From Devosia elaeis (GTDB lineage: Bacteria; Pseudomonadota; Alphaproteobacteria; Rhizobiales; Devosiaceae), in NCBI RefSeq assembly GCF_001650025.1, contig NZ_LVVY01000068.1, positions 49,091 to 113,090 on the forward strand: a stretch of DNA of 64,000 nt, read 5' to 3'. The notes under the pieces were generated by a model. It made no database searches. It saw only the letters and a program-made list of their open reading frames with translations, and was not told where the DNA came from. Of the stretch, positions 1 through 9,955 are shown piece by piece (the first letter of the stretch is position 1; each line of letters begins with the position of its first letter). Position numbers and translations under genes: made by a program.

Positions 1-1131
1 GCCCATCTTGCCGCCATGGCCTATCTCGGACATCGCGGCCCGGCCGACGAACATGCCGCGCTCTATGCGGCGCTGATCGGCTTTCTGGACGATCCTTCGG
101 TCAAGGTGCGCGCGGCTTTGGCCTATGGGCTGCTGCATTCCCCCGAGGCGCCGCGGCCGATCATCCTGGCGCTGTTGCAGGACAGCCCGGTGATCTCGCG
201 GGCGGTGCTGCAATATTCACCGCTGCTGGTCGATGCCGATCTGATGCCGATCGTGCGCGGCGGCGATGCCTCAGCGCTGCTGGCCATTGCCCAGCGCACC
301 ACCATCAGCCCGCGCATCGCGGCCGCCATGGTGGCGCGCGGCGACCAGGCGCTGACGCTGCGCCTGCTGCGCCGGCACGATATCGCTTTCGCTCCCGACC
401 TGCTGGAGGGGCTGGCCATGTCGGAGGGCGGGGTCGCAGCGCTCCGCGGGGCGCTGTTGGGCCGGCCGGACCTGCCGGCATCGGCGCGGCTGCTGCTGGT
501 GCGCCGCGTCGCCGAGGGCTTGCGCGAATGCCGCATGGTCAAGGGCGCGCTGGCGCCGGAGCGGCTGGAGCGGATCCTGCGCGACGGCAACGATACGGCC
601 ATTTCGGTTATCGGCGAGGCGCAATGCACCGATCTTGAATTCGTCGACCGATTGGTGGCCAACGACCAGCTCAGTACGCGGCTGCTGCTGCATGCGGTGG
701 TGACGGGCCATGTGTTGTTCTTTTCAGCCTGCCTGGCTTCGCTGGGCGCGGTGACGCGCGAGAAGGTCTATGTGCTGCTCGAAAGCGGCAGCCGCCCGGC
801 GCTCAATGCGCTCTTCATCCGCTGCGGGCTCCAGCCGGCCATCGCGCTATTGTTCGTGCGCATGATCATGCATGCCCGAAGCGCCGACCTGTCCGACGAC
901 CTGGCGGCACGCCATTACGTGGTGACGGCGCTGACCGAGGAATTGCTCGCCGAACATGACGGCGATATCCCGCTCGAGATGGAAGAGGCCTTCACCTATC
1001 TCAGCGAGCAGAACGTGGCCCTGGCGCGGCAGGCGGCCCGGGGCGTCATGCGGGCCTTTGCCGAGAGCCGGGACGCCGTGCTGCCGCTACCCGAGCCCGC
1101 CGCACCGCGGCTGCAATTGCCGGCGGCGTGA
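1..1131 (+). CDS. DUF2336 domain-containing protein, 5' end outside the window
   Basis: The frame is open from the first base, so the first in-frame ATG (position 16) is probably internal and the gene enters from the left. The 370+ residues are Leu/Ala/Arg rich, with repeated helical segments that resemble HEAT-like repeats, as in the alphaproteobacterial DUF2336 family. I see no signal peptide, membrane segment or catalytic motif. The family has no firmly assigned biochemical role. The gene converges on the NAD kinase gene with about 20 bp between the two stop codons. Family assignment is from overall sequence character, not a search. Confidence 0.75.
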   Translation, partial: AHLAAMAYLGHRGPADEHAALYAALIGFLDDPSVKVRAALAYGLLHSPEAPRPIILALLQDSPVISRAVLQYSPLLVDADLMPIVRGGDASALLAIAQRTTISPRIAAAMVARGDQALTLRLLRRHDIAFAPDLLEGLAMSEGGVAALRGALLGRPDLPASARLLLVRRVAEGLRECRMVKGALAPERLERILRDGNDTAISVIGEAQCTDLEFVDRLVANDQLSTRLLLHAVVTGHVLFFSACLASLGAVTREKVYVLLESGSRPALNALFIRCGLQPAIALLFVRMIMHARSADLSDDLAARHYVVTALTEELLAEHDGDIPLEMEEAFTYLSEQNVALARQAARGVMRAFAESRDAVLPLPEPAAPRLQLPAA

Positions 1132-1153
1132 CGCCGGTGCAGCCGCTGAAGGG

Positions 1154-1921
1154 CTAAAACCGGAACTGTTCGGTGAGGACGCGTTCCTCGAGGCTGGTGC
1201 CGGGATCGAACATCAGCGTCACGTGATGGCTGCGGTCCTCGGTGACCGTTACCTCGCGCACATTCTGAAATTCCACATTGTCGGCCACGGCGCTGACGGG
1301 GCGCTTTTCGGCCTCCCGGGTGAGGAATTTCACCACGGCGCGATTGGACAGGATGGCGCCACGCCAGCGCCGGGGGCGGAACGGAGAAATCGGCGTCAGC
1401 GCCAGGAGCGGCGCCTCGATCGGCAGGATCGGGCCATGCGCCGAGAGATTATAGGCAGTCGAGCCGGCGGGGGTGGACAGGATGGCGCCGTCGCAGATTA
1501 GTTCGTCGAGCCGCACCTGGCCATCGACCAGGATTTGCAGCTTGGCCGCCTGGTAGGACGAGCGGAAAAGCGAGACTTCGTTGATCGCCAGGGCCGAGCG
1601 GGTGATGCCCTCGGCATCGAGGACCTGCATGGAGAGCGGGTAAATCCTGGTGCGTTGCGCGGCGGCCAGGCGCTCGATCAGGTCGTTCTCGTTGAAGTCG
1701 TTCATCATGAACCCGACCGAGCCGAAATTCATGCCATAGGTGGGAATGCCGCGATCCATCACCTGGTGCAGGGTTTGCAGCATGAGCCCGTCGCCGCCAA
1801 GGGCCACTACGATCTCCGCCGCGCTCAAGGGGCTTTCGCCATAGCGCTGGCGCAGGCGATCGGCGGCGATGTCGGCCGCTGGCGTCTTGTTGGTTACGAA
1901 GCAAATTCTGGGGTCCGCCAC
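1154..1921 (-). CDS. nadK: NAD kinase
   Basis: ATP-dependent NAD kinase that phosphorylates NAD to NADP in the cytoplasm. The hallmark GGDG motif is at residues 42-45 and the conserved Asn-Glu pair at 114-115, followed by a glycine-rich C-terminal nucleotide-binding domain. The frame stays open upstream into tRNA-Thr, but the start is placed at GTG 1921: it has a GGGAGG Shine-Dalgarno sequence 7 nt upstream and gives 255 residues, the normal length for short alphaproteobacterial NAD kinases. The longer reading would overlap the tRNA and is rejected. The gene lies just downstream of tRNA-Thr on the same strand. Confidence 0.92.
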   Translation of the reverse strand: MADPRICFVTNKTPAADIAADRLRQRYGESPLSAAEIVVALGGDGLMLQTLHQVMDRGIPTYGMNFGSVGFMMNDFNENDLIERLAAAQRTRIYPLSMQVLDAEGITRSALAINEVSLFRSSYQAAKLQILVDGQVRLDELICDGAILSTPAGSTAYNLSAHGPILPIEAPLLALTPISPFRPRRWRGAILSNRAVVKFLTREAEKRPVSAVADNVEFQNVREVTVTEDRSHHVTLMFDPGTSLEERVLTEQFRF

Positions 1922-1962
1922 GCAGCCGCCTCCCGAACACTGCATCCCCGGCGTGCAGCCCG

Positions 1963-2038
<76 letters not shown>

Positions 2039-2049
2039 ATCGGCATGGC

Positions 2050-2078
2050 GTTTAGCATCGCTTTGCGGCGAGCGGCAA
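2050..2078 (-). promoter_or_regulatory. Candidate sigma-70 promoter for tRNA-Thr
   Basis: Reading the minus strand, TTGCCG (2078-2073) is followed after 17 bp by CTAAAC (2055-2050), 12 bp before the tRNA 5' end. The position and spacer fit a stable-RNA promoter. The -10 box is imperfect, so this remains a prediction. Confidence 0.45.
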
Positions 2079-2327
2079 CAGCGATTGCGCGGCAGGCGCT
2101 CTCCCTCGCGCGAAATGGTGGAAATTTTTATTCTGTGCCGAGCCGGCTTGGCGCATTGTCAATCGCCTGCGGGGGCCTGGCTTGGACCCCTTTCGCACGA
2201 CTTGGATCATTGCCGCACAATTTTGCCTCAAGCCCTTGTAACCCCAGCATTTCCGGCACTTTCTGGCTTGAATGAGCCTTCGGCGAAGCGGTACTTACGG
2301 CCGGTGACATGCCGAGGCCAGATTGCA

Positions 2328-3236
2328 GTGACCCAGACCCGTTTGACGCATTTGCAGGCGCTGGAAGCCGAGAGCATCGAAATCCTGCGCGAGGTGGCTG
2401 CGAGCTTCGAACGGCCGGTGATGATGTATTCGATCGGCAAGGATTCGAGCGTCCTGCTGCACCTGGCGCGCAAGGCCTTCTATCCCAGCAGGATTCCGTT
2501 TCCGCTGCTGCATGTCGATACCACCTTCAAGTTCCGGGAGATGATCGCGTTCCGCGACCGGACCGCGGAAGAATATGGCTTCGACCTCATCCGTCACACC
2601 AACCAGGATGGCGTCCGGGACGGCATAAATCCGTTCGACCATGGATCGTCCCGCTATACCGACATCATGAAGACTGCCGCTTTGCGGCAGGCGCTCAATG
2701 CCGGAAAATACGACGCGGCCATCGGCGGGGCGCGGCGTGACGAGGAAAAGAGCCGCGCCAAGGAGCGCATCTTCTCGCACCGCAATGCCAGCCATGCCTG
2801 GGATCCCAAGAACCAGCGCCCCGAACTCTGGCGCACCTTCAACACGCGTCTCAATCCGGGCGAGAGCATGCGCGTCTTCCCGATCTCCAATTGGACCGAG
2901 CTCGACGTGTGGACCTATATCTATTCGGAAAACATCCCCATCGTGCCGCTCTATTTCGCGCGGCCCCGGCCGGTCGTGGAGCGGTCGGGCACGCTGATCA
3001 TGGTCGATGACGAGCGCCTGCCGCTCCTGCCCGGCGAAAGGCCGCGCGAGGAAGTGGTGCGCTTCCGCACGCTGGGCTGCTATCCGCTGACCGGCGCCAT
3101 TCGCTCCGATGCCGCCGACCTTCCCTCGATCATCATGGAAATGCAGGCCAGCCGCACCTCCGAGCGGGAAGGGCGGCTCATCGATTCCGATTCCGTCGGC
3201 TCGATGGAGAAGAAGAAGCAGGAAGGGTATTTCTGA
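2328..3236 (+). CDS. cysD: Sulfate adenylyltransferase subunit 2
   Basis: Catalytic PP-loop subunit of ATP sulfurylase, which makes adenosine 5'-phosphosulfate from sulfate and ATP. The PP-loop motif SIGKDS is at residues 35-40. GTG 2328 is chosen because it gives 302 residues, the usual CysD length, beginning with the family's typical N-terminus; the upstream open frame has no similarity to CysD. The stop lies 2 bp before cysNC, so the two subunits are almost certainly cotranscribed. The 289 bp between tRNA-Thr and this start contain no gene I can support. Confidence 0.95.
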   Translation: MTQTRLTHLQALEAESIEILREVAASFERPVMMYSIGKDSSVLLHLARKAFYPSRIPFPLLHVDTTFKFREMIAFRDRTAEEYGFDLIRHTNQDGVRDGINPFDHGSSRYTDIMKTAALRQALNAGKYDAAIGGARRDEEKSRAKERIFSHRNASHAWDPKNQRPELWRTFNTRLNPGESMRVFPISNWTELDVWTYIYSENIPIVPLYFARPRPVVERSGTLIMVDDERLPLLPGERPREEVVRFRTLGCYPLTGAIRSDAADLPSIIMEMQASRTSEREGRLIDSDSVGSMEKKKQEGYF

Positions 3237-3238
3237 GC

Positions 3239-5125
3239 ATGAGCGTAGCCATGGCCAGCCCCAATACTGATCTCGACCTCTGGCTCGCCCAGCAGACGGA
3301 CAAGTCGTTGCTGCGCTTCCTGACCTGCGGTTCCGTCGACGACGGCAAATCCACCCTGATCGGCCGGCTGCTCTATGACAGCCAGCTTGTGCTGGACGAT
3401 CAATTGGCGAGCCTTAAGAAGGAAAGCCATAACCGCATCGTGGGCGAGGAAGGCATCGATTTCTCGCTCCTGGTGGACGGGCTGGCCGCCGAGCGCGAGC
3501 AGGGCATCACCATCGATGTCGCCTATCGCTTCTTTTCCACCGACAAGCGCAAGTTCATCGTCGCGGATACGCCCGGTCACGAGCAATATACCCGCAACAT
3601 GGCCACCGGCGCCTCCAATGCCGATCTTGCCCTGGTGCTGGTCGATGCGCGCAAGGGCGTTCTGACCCAGACGCGCCGCCATTCCTTCATCCTGTCGCTG
3701 ATCGGGGTGAAGCATGTGGTGCTGGTGGTCAACAAGATCGACCTGGTTGATTACGACCGGGCGGTGTTCGAGCGCATCGCGGCCGAATATCGCGCCTTTG
3801 CCGAGCCGCTGGGCTTCAAGACACTGGCGGCGGTGCCGGTCTCGGCCCTGCGCGGCGACAATATCCTGCGCCCCAGCGCCCATACGCCCTGGTATGATGG
3901 CGCGGCCTTGGTGCCCTATCTCGAAGAGATCGCGGTGTCCGAAGATCGCTCGGCCCAGTCCTTCCGCTTTACGGTGCAATGGGTGAACCGGCCCGATCTC
4001 GATTTTCGCGGCTTTTCGGGCACGATCGCATCCGGGACCGTCGCGGTGGGCGATGACGTGCTCATCGCCTCGTCTCGAAAACCGGCGCGGGTCAGCCGGA
4101 TCGTGACTATGGATGGCGACCTGACCCGGGCCGTGGCCGGGCAGGCGGTGACGTTGGTGCTCGACCGTGAGGTGGATGTCTCCCGCGGCGACGTGCTCTC
4201 GCATCCGGGCGAGACGCCGGAATTCTCCAATCAGTTTCAGGCCAGGCTGGTCTGGATGAACGAGGAAGCGGCCTTTCCCGGGCGCTCCTATCTGCTCAAG
4301 ATCGGCGCGCAGACCGTGCCGGCCACGATCACCGACCTGAAGTACCGCACCAACGTCAATACGCTGGAGCGGAGCGCCGCGACCAAGATCGATCTCAATG
4401 AAGTGGCGACGGTCACCATTGCCACTGACAAGCCTATTGCCTTCGATCCCTATGCGGCCAATGCGCTGACCGGCGGCTTCATCCTCATCGACAGGCTGTC
4501 CAACGCCACTTTGGGGGCAGGGGCCATCGAGTTCGGCCTGCGCCGGGCGCAGAACCTGACCTATCAGAATTTCGATGTGAACCGGGAGGTTCGCGCCCGG
4601 ATGAAAGGGCAGGCGCCCCGTATCGTCTGGTTCACCGGCCTGTCCGGCTCGGGCAAGTCCTCCATTGCCAACCTGCTCGAAAAGCGCCTCACCGCCGAGG
4701 GCCGTCACGCCTATATCCTGGATGGCGACAATGTGCGGCACGGGCTCAACAAGGATCTCGGCTTCACCGAGGCGGCGCGCGTCGAAAATATCCGCCGGGT
4801 CGCCGAAGTCGCGCGGCTGATGGCCGATGCGGGGCTGGTTGTGCTGGTCTCGTTCATCTCGCCCTTCGAGAAGGAGCGCCGCCTGGCCCGCGAAATCGCC
4901 GGCGATATCGACTTCACCGAGGTCTATGTCGATACCCCGCTCGACGTCTGCGAGGCCCGCGATCCCAAGGGCCTCTACAAGAAGGCGCGCGCCGGCGAGA
5001 TCAAGAATTTCACCGGCATCGATTCTCCGTTCGAAGCACCGAGCAATCCCGAACTGGTGCTGCATGGCGCGGAAGAAGAGCCGGCGGTACTGGCGGATCA
5101 GTTGCACGGCTGGCTGAAGTTTTAG
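3239..5125 (+). CDS. cysNC: Bifunctional sulfate adenylyltransferase subunit 1 / adenylylsulfate kinase
   Basis: Fusion of the GTPase subunit of ATP sulfurylase (CysN, about residues 20-450) with APS kinase (CysC, about 455-628). The GTPase P-loop GSVDDGKST is at 31-39, followed by DTPGHEQYTRN and NKID. The kinase P-loop GLSGSGKSS is near 466. CysD/CysN activate sulfate to APS using GTP hydrolysis, and the C-terminal kinase converts APS to PAPS. The N-C fusion is common in Hyphomicrobiales; free-standing cysN and cysC occur in enterobacteria. The start follows cysD after 2 bp. Confidence 0.96.
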   Translation: MSVAMASPNTDLDLWLAQQTDKSLLRFLTCGSVDDGKSTLIGRLLYDSQLVLDDQLASLKKESHNRIVGEEGIDFSLLVDGLAAEREQGITIDVAYRFFSTDKRKFIVADTPGHEQYTRNMATGASNADLALVLVDARKGVLTQTRRHSFILSLIGVKHVVLVVNKIDLVDYDRAVFERIAAEYRAFAEPLGFKTLAAVPVSALRGDNILRPSAHTPWYDGAALVPYLEEIAVSEDRSAQSFRFTVQWVNRPDLDFRGFSGTIASGTVAVGDDVLIASSRKPARVSRIVTMDGDLTRAVAGQAVTLVLDREVDVSRGDVLSHPGETPEFSNQFQARLVWMNEEAAFPGRSYLLKIGAQTVPATITDLKYRTNVNTLERSAATKIDLNEVATVTIATDKPIAFDPYAANALTGGFILIDRLSNATLGAGAIEFGLRRAQNLTYQNFDVNREVRARMKGQAPRIVWFTGLSGSGKSSIANLLEKRLTAEGRHAYILDGDNVRHGLNKDLGFTEAARVENIRRVAEVARLMADAGLVVLVSFISPFEKERRLAREIAGDIDFTEVYVDTPLDVCEARDPKGLYKKARAGEIKNFTGIDSPFEAPSNPELVLHGAEEEPAVLADQLHGWLKF

Positions 5126-5145
5126 GGCTTGTCCTTTGCACAGGT

Positions 5146-5176
5146 CGTCACCCTCGGGTCAAGCCCGAGGGTGACG
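5146..5176. repeat. Perfect palindrome ending in GTCA/TGAC
   Basis: A 13-bp perfect inverted repeat (CGTCACCCTCGGG and its complement) around the 5-nt loop TCAAG. It lies between the convergent cysNC and ROK-regulator genes. There is no clear T-run, so it could act as a bidirectional rho-independent-like hairpin or be a REP-type repeat. It shares its GTCA...TGAC ends with the other intergenic palindromes in this window. Confidence 0.85.
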
Positions 5177-5200
5177 AGCCGTGGTGTTGGTATTGTTCCA

Positions 5201-6466
5201 TCAACCCGCCGCCCGTACCGCCGATGCCAGCCCGGCGAATTCGTTCTGGTCGATATCGCTGAGCGTTTTCATCATCAGTCCGCGGAAGATCGGTTCCTTC
5301 TCGTCCAGATGGGCCATGATCCGGGGCATGCCGTTGATCTTGACGATCAGCGAGGCGCCGAGCGCGGTTTCGATTTCGGGGCGCATGAGGTTCAGTGCCC
5401 GGGCGCCGGGCCCCACGATCAGGATATGGCTGGGGTCGAACATGGCGAGCATGCGCGCCAGGCCGTAGCCGATGGCCCTGCCGGCGAGGTTGAAGCCATG
5501 GGTGGCGGTGCGCTCCCCGGCTTCGGCGCGCTGGATCAGCGATTCATATTGCTGCGCCGGGACGGCCGGGGCAGGGGATGCTGTTTCGGGCACCGAATAG
5601 GCGGTGCGCAACACGCCGTAATCGGCGGCATAGGCCTCGATGCAGCCGCGCATGCCGCAGCGGCAGAGCGCGCCGTTGGGCACGTGGTTCATGTGGCCGA
5701 ACTCGGTGGCGCCCTCGTCGCCGCGCCCGGTGATCTGACCATGCAGGCTCATGCCCATGGCCACGGTGGAGCCGAGGAAGACGGTGGCCACGCTGGCATC
5801 GAGCAGGTCGGGATCGAGCCAGCGTGTCCCCTCGGCCAGCAGGCGCCCGCGCTTATGCAGGCTCACCGGCAGGCCGATATGGGCTTCGAGTGAGCTGGCG
5901 AAGGGCGATCCGGCCAGGCCCTGGATGGGCGACCATTTGAGCCCGCCGCCGTCGCGGTCCAGAATGCCCTGCACGGAAATGGCCACGCGCCGCAGCGCGC
6001 CCGATGCCTTGGGGGTGCGCTCGCGCAGCAAGGCGAGCTTTTCCAGGAGGAAGACATCCGGAGCGGTCTGCCGGAAAGTGGTCGGCGTCACCTCTGTTTC
6101 GATCCGGTCCACCAGGATGCCGGCATAATCGACCAGCGACAGGCGCGCCTTGTTCACGTCGATCTCGAACAGGGCGACATAGGCGGCCTTGCGCTGGAAG
6201 CCGACAAGAATGGCGGGGCGCCCGCGGGTGCGGCCGTCGCCGCGTTCGGCCGCCGGCATTTCCTCCACCAGGCCCTGCGCCAGGAGGTCCTGCATGATGG
6301 CGGTGACGCTGGCATGGCTGAGGCCGGTGCGGACGGCAAGAGCCGTTCGCGATTGGGGGCCGCCTGCACGCAATGCGTCTAAAATCAGCCCCCGGTTCTG
6401 CCGCCGGACGCTGTCACTATCGCTGACGGAACGCGTCAAACAGCCTACTCCCTCATCCGGGTTCAC
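5201..6466 (-). CDS. xylR: ROK-family transcriptional regulator, probable xylose repressor
   Basis: An N-terminal winged helix-turn-helix (about residues 25-75) is joined to a ROK sugar-kinase-like domain (about 90-400). The ROK zinc cluster, His then Cys-rich, is visible in GHMNHVPNGALCRCGMRGC. It diverges from xylFHG, so a role as sugar-responsive repressor of that operon is inferred from context and family. The start is uncertain: GTG 6466 has GAGG only 1 nt upstream, whereas TTG 6439, nine codons downstream, has GGGAG about 8 nt upstream and would give 412 residues. The gene converges on cysNC. Confidence 0.85.
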   Translation of the reverse strand: MNPDEGVGCLTRSVSDSDSVRRQNRGLILDALRAGGPQSRTALAVRTGLSHASVTAIMQDLLAQGLVEEMPAAERGDGRTRGRPAILVGFQRKAAYVALFEIDVNKARLSLVDYAGILVDRIETEVTPTTFRQTAPDVFLLEKLALLRERTPKASGALRRVAISVQGILDRDGGGLKWSPIQGLAGSPFASSLEAHIGLPVSLHKRGRLLAEGTRWLDPDLLDASVATVFLGSTVAMGMSLHGQITGRGDEGATEFGHMNHVPNGALCRCGMRGCIEAYAADYGVLRTAYSVPETASPAPAVPAQQYESLIQRAEAGERTATHGFNLAGRAIGYGLARMLAMFDPSHILIVGPGARALNLMRPEIETALGASLIVKINGMPRIMAHLDEKEPIFRGLMMKTLSDIDQNEFAGLASAVRAAG

Positions 6467-6500
6467 ACCTCAACATTGCTTGCCGGAAAATCGCAACTGC

Positions 6501-6522
6501 TGATTTAGTTCGGAGCCCGAAA
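6501..6522. promoter_or_regulatory. Candidate ROK-regulator operator
   Basis: TTCGG-AGC-CCGAA forms a short inverted repeat (6509-6521), preceded by TTAG and lying between the divergent regulator and xylF. Size and position suit an operator for the adjacent ROK protein. The symmetry is weak and I cannot match it confidently to a known ROK consensus. Confidence 0.3.
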
Positions 6523-6589
6523 TTGATGTTGACATGCCGCGGAACGCCATGCGAGAGCTTTTTTCGAGCAGCAAAATAATGCTCAACGC

Positions 6590-6609
6590 GCGAGGGCGCT
6601 TGCCCTCGC
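6590..6609 (+). other. Leader hairpin before xylF
   Basis: A perfect 8-bp stem (GCGAGGGC / GCCCTCGC) with loop GCTT ends 24 bp before the xylF ribosome-binding site. It is probably in the 5' untranslated leader and may affect message stability. The function is inferred only from position. Confidence 0.5.
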
Positions 6610-6644
6610 AATTCGGGCAGGGCGCTGCCCATGGGAGGACAGAT

Positions 6645-7679
6645 ATGAATAAGTTCGCAGCGGTCCTGCTTGCCTCGACCGTCCTTGCCGGTTCGGCCAT
6701 CGCGCAGGACCAGATCGTCGTCGGCGTGTCCTGGAACAATTTCCAGGAAGAGCGCTGGAAGACCGATGAAGGCGCCATCAAGGCCGCTCTCGAAGCGGCC
6801 GGTGCGCAATATATCTCGGCCGACGCGCAATCGTCGGCGTCCAAGCAGCTCACCGATATCGAAAGCCTGATCAGCCAGGGCGCCGATGCCATCATCGTCC
6901 TGGCCCAGGACAGCGACGCCATCGGGCCGGCCGTGGCCGCCGCGGTGGCCGAGGGCATTCCGGTGGTCGGCTATGACCGCCTGATCGAGAATCCCGACGC
7001 CTTCTACCTCACCTTCGACAACAAGGAAGTGGGCCGCATGCAGGCGCGCGGCGTCTTCGAAGTGCAGCCGGAAGGCAATTACGTCTTCATCAAGGGCAAT
7101 TCCGCCGACCCGAATGCCGATTTCCTGTTCGAAGGCCAGATGGAAGTGCTCAAGGACGCCATCGATGCCGGCACGATCAAGAATGTCGGCGAGGCCTATA
7201 CCGAGAACTGGAATCCCGAAGTCGCCCAGGCGAACATGGAACAGTTCCTGACCGCCAACAACAACGACGTTGACGCGGTCGTGGCCTCCAATGACGGCAC
7301 GGCCGGCGGCGCCATCGCGGCGCTCGCCGCCCAGGGCCTGGCCGGCTCGGTGCCGGTTTCCGGGCAGGACGGCGACCATGCCGCGCTCAACCGCATCGCC
7401 CTCGGCACCCAGACGGTGTCGGTGTGGAAGGATGCGCGCGAGCTGGGCAAGAAGGCCGCCGAGATCGCCCTGGAACTGGCCGGCGGCACGGCGCTGGACG
7501 GCGTGACCGACGCGGTCAAGTTCTCCGACGGCCCCAATGGCGTCGAGATGAATGCGGTGCTTCTGGCGCCCGTGCCGATCACCCAGGACAATCTCAACGT
7601 CGTCATCGATGCCGGCTGGGTCTCCAAGGACGTGGTCTGCCAGGGCGTTGCCGCCGGTTCGGTCGCCGCGTGTAACTGA
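6645..7679 (+). CDS. xylF: D-xylose ABC transporter substrate-binding protein
   Basis: Periplasmic sugar-binding protein of the CUT2 class, 344 residues. A Sec signal peptide ([20 protein letters not shown]) is followed by a two-lobed periplasmic-binding fold. It closely matches XylF at [40 protein letters not shown] and [12 protein letters not shown] 6645 is chosen over the longer upstream frame because it is preceded by GGGAGG at a 6-nt distance and begins the signal peptide. It is first in a xylF-xylH-xylG operon divergent from a ROK regulator. The substrate is probably D-xylose or a related pentose. Confidence 0.93.
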   Translation: MNKFAAVLLASTVLAGSAIAQDQIVVGVSWNNFQEERWKTDEGAIKAALEAAGAQYISADAQSSASKQLTDIESLISQGADAIIVLAQDSDAIGPAVAAAVAEGIPVVGYDRLIENPDAFYLTFDNKEVGRMQARGVFEVQPEGNYVFIKGNSADPNADFLFEGQMEVLKDAIDAGTIKNVGEAYTENWNPEVAQANMEQFLTANNNDVDAVVASNDGTAGGAIAALAAQGLAGSVPVSGQDGDHAALNRIALGTQTVSVWKDARELGKKAAEIALELAGGTALDGVTDAVKFSDGPNGVEMNAVLLAPVPITQDNLNVVIDAGWVSKDVVCQGVAAGSVAACN

Positions 7680-7707
7680 GACTGAAACCGGATAAACTGG
7701 TTGCAAG

Positions 7708-7737
7708 GTGCCGCGGCGGCCGCGCTGCGGCACTTTT
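7708..7737 (+). terminator. Hairpin between xylF and xylH, probable attenuator
   Basis: GTGCCGC pairs with GCGGCAC across a GC-rich 12-nt interior and is followed directly by TTTT. Such hairpins after binding-protein genes commonly reduce downstream expression, giving more binding protein than permease; that role is inferred here. Confidence 0.6.
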
Positions 7738-7790
7738 GTGATCGGACCGCGTCCCGCTTGTCCGGGGCGTCGCCTCCACGGGAGATTTTG

Positions 7791-9110
7791 ATGGCCGAGC
7801 AGCATGCCATGACGACCCCCGCGCATCCCAGCAGCTTTGCGCAAAGTCCCCTTCAACGCTTTCTGAGCGCCACCGAGGTGGATACGCGCCTGCTCGGCAT
7901 GATCGGCGCGCTTGCCATCATCTGGGTGGGTTTCAACATCTTTTCGGGCGGCCTGTTCCTCACGCCGCGCAACCTTTGGAACCTGTCGGTGCAGACCGCT
8001 TCGGTCGCCGTCATGGTCACCGGCATGGTGCTGGTCATCGTCACCCGCAATATTGACTTGTCGGTGGGCTCTATTCTCGGCCTGGTCGGCATGGTGATGG
8101 GCGTCATGCAGACGCAGATCCTGCCGGTGCAGCTCGGGCTGGGGCTCGGCCATCCGATGATCTGGATCCTGTCGCTGCTGATCGGCATCGCGGTGGGCGT
8201 GGGCATCGGGGCGCTGCAGGGCACGATCATCGCCTATCTCAAGGTGCCCGCCTTCATCGTCACCCTGGGTGGCTATCTCGTCTGGCGCGGCGCCGCCTGG
8301 TGGGTCACGGCCGGCCGCACCGTGGCGCCGATGGATTCGACCTTCCAACTCATGGGCGGCGGGCCGTTCGGCTCGATCGGCGCGCTCTGGAGCTGGGTCG
8401 TCGCCGTTATCGCCTGCGCCGCCATCATCATCGGGCTCTATTTCGGCCGCCGTCAGCGCCGCCGCTTCAATTTCCCGCAGCGCCCGGTCTGGGCCGAAAT
8501 CACCCTGGCCTTGATCGGCTGCGGCGCCACGATCGGCGCGGTCGCGGTGGCCAATGCCTATCCCTGGCCGGTGCGCATCGCGCAGAATTTCGCCAATGCC
8601 AACGGCATTGCGGTGCCCGAAGGCGGGCTGTTCGTTTCGCATGGCATCGCCATTCCGGTGCTGATCGCGGTGGGTGTCGGCGTCGCCATGACCTTCCTCA
8701 CCACCCGCACGCGCTTCGGCCGCTATGTCTATGCCATGGGCGGCAATCCCGAGGCGGCGGAACTGGCCGGCATCAATACACGCTGGGTAACGGTCAAGAT
8801 TTTCATGCTGATGGGCGCGCTCTGCGCCATCGCCGCCGCCATCTCCACCGCGCGCCTCAATGCCGCCACCAATGCGCTGGGTACTCTGGACGAGCTCTAT
8901 GTCATCGCCGCCGCGGTGATCGGGGGCACCTCGCTGGCCGGTGGCGTCGGCACGGTAGCCGGGGCGCTTCTGGGCGCCTTGGTCATGCAATCGCTGCAAT
9001 CGGGCATGGTGCTGATGGGCATCGACTCACCCCTGCAATCGATCGTCGTCGGTATCGTTCTGGTTTTCGCGGTGTGGCTCGACACGCTCTACCGCCGGAA
9101 CAAGTATTAG
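7791..9110 (+). CDS. xylH: D-xylose ABC transporter permease
   Basis: Inner-membrane permease of a CUT2 sugar transporter, 439 residues with about ten or more hydrophobic segments. The BPD_transp_2 signature shows in the glycine-rich regions around [16 protein letters not shown] and [20 protein letters not shown]. The length agrees with XylH, which is longer than RbsC-type permeases. ATG 7791 has GGGAG about 8 nt upstream; the longer upstream frame runs through the xylF attenuator and is rejected. The stop TAG overlaps the AGGAG ribosome-binding site of xylG, indicating close coupling. Confidence 0.94.
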   Translation: MAEQHAMTTPAHPSSFAQSPLQRFLSATEVDTRLLGMIGALAIIWVGFNIFSGGLFLTPRNLWNLSVQTASVAVMVTGMVLVIVTRNIDLSVGSILGLVGMVMGVMQTQILPVQLGLGLGHPMIWILSLLIGIAVGVGIGALQGTIIAYLKVPAFIVTLGGYLVWRGAAWWVTAGRTVAPMDSTFQLMGGGPFGSIGALWSWVVAVIACAAIIIGLYFGRRQRRRFNFPQRPVWAEITLALIGCGATIGAVAVANAYPWPVRIAQNFANANGIAVPEGGLFVSHGIAIPVLIAVGVGVAMTFLTTRTRFGRYVYAMGGNPEAAELAGINTRWVTVKIFMLMGALCAIAAAISTARLNAATNALGTLDELYVIAAAVIGGTSLAGGVGTVAGALLGALVMQSLQSGMVLMGIDSPLQSIVVGIVLVFAVWLDTLYRRNKY

Positions 9111-9121
9111 GAGTCCCGATC

Positions 9122-9904
9122 ATGCTGGACACCAGCACGCCACTGGTCGAAATGACCGACATCTCCATCGCGTTCGGCGGCATCCGCGCGGTCGATCGCG
9201 CCTCCATCAGCCTGCATCGGGGCGAGGTCGTGGGCTTGCTCGGCCATAACGGAGCCGGCAAGTCGACGCTGATCAAGATCCTGTCCGGCGCCTATCGCCG
9301 CGATGCGGGCGAAATCCGCATCAATGGCGAGACCGCCACGATCAACAATCCGCGCGACGCCAAGGCCTATGGCATCGAGACGATCTACCAGCAGCTTGCT
9401 GTCGCCGACAATGTCGATGCCGCCGCCAATCTGTTCCTGGGCCGGGAAATCACCACCGCGCTCGGCACGCTCGATGATGCGGCCATGGAATCCAAGGCGC
9501 GCGAGGTGATGGGGCGGCTCAATCCCAATTTCCGCCGCTTCAAGGAGCCGGTCAAAGCGCTTTCGGGCGGCCAGCGGCAATCGGTGGCCATCGCCCGCGC
9601 CATCCTGTTCAATGCCCGCATCCTGATCATGGACGAGCCGACCGCCGCGCTGGGGCCGCAGGAAACCGCGCAGGTGGGCGAGCTCATCAAGCAGCTCAAG
9701 GCCGACGGCATCGGCATTTTCCTCATCAGCCACGATATCCATGACGTGTTCGACCTGGCGGACCGGGTGGTGGTGATGAAGAACGGGCAGGTGGTGGGCC
9801 AGGCCAAGACCAGCGACGTCACCAAGGACGAGGTGCTGGGCATGATCATCATGGGCAAGGTGCCGCCCGGCGCCACGCCCGGCCCGGGAGCCATTCGCGA
9901 CTGA
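9122..9904 (+). CDS. xylG: Sugar ABC transporter ATP-binding protein (single-domain XylG type)
   Basis: ATPase component of the xylose transporter. The Walker A motif GHNGAGKST is near residue 42, the Q-loop lies in ETIYQQ, the signature is LSGGQ, the Walker B is ILIMDEP and the H-loop His is in LISHD. It has 260 residues and a single ABC domain, whereas the E. coli XylG protein has two tandem ABC domains in about 513 residues; single-domain versions occur in Alphaproteobacteria and presumably act as homodimers. AGGAG lies 7 nt before ATG 9122. It is the last gene of the operon. Confidence 0.92.
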   Translation: MLDTSTPLVEMTDISIAFGGIRAVDRASISLHRGEVVGLLGHNGAGKSTLIKILSGAYRRDAGEIRINGETATINNPRDAKAYGIETIYQQLAVADNVDAAANLFLGREITTALGTLDDAAMESKAREVMGRLNPNFRRFKEPVKALSGGQRQSVAIARAILFNARILIMDEPTAALGPQETAQVGELIKQLKADGIGIFLISHDIHDVFDLADRVVVMKNGQVVGQAKTSDVTKDEVLGMIIMGKVPPGATPGPGAIRD

Positions 9905-9955
9905 TCGCGTTGTCCCTGGGCCGGCAGCCTCGCCGGCCTGTTTCAGCCCGGTAAG

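Noticed and set aside
6453..8999. Minus-strand open frame of about 850 codons across xylF and xylH
   Set aside because: It is antisense to well-supported xylose transporter genes and has low-complexity His/Asp/Arg-rich composition.
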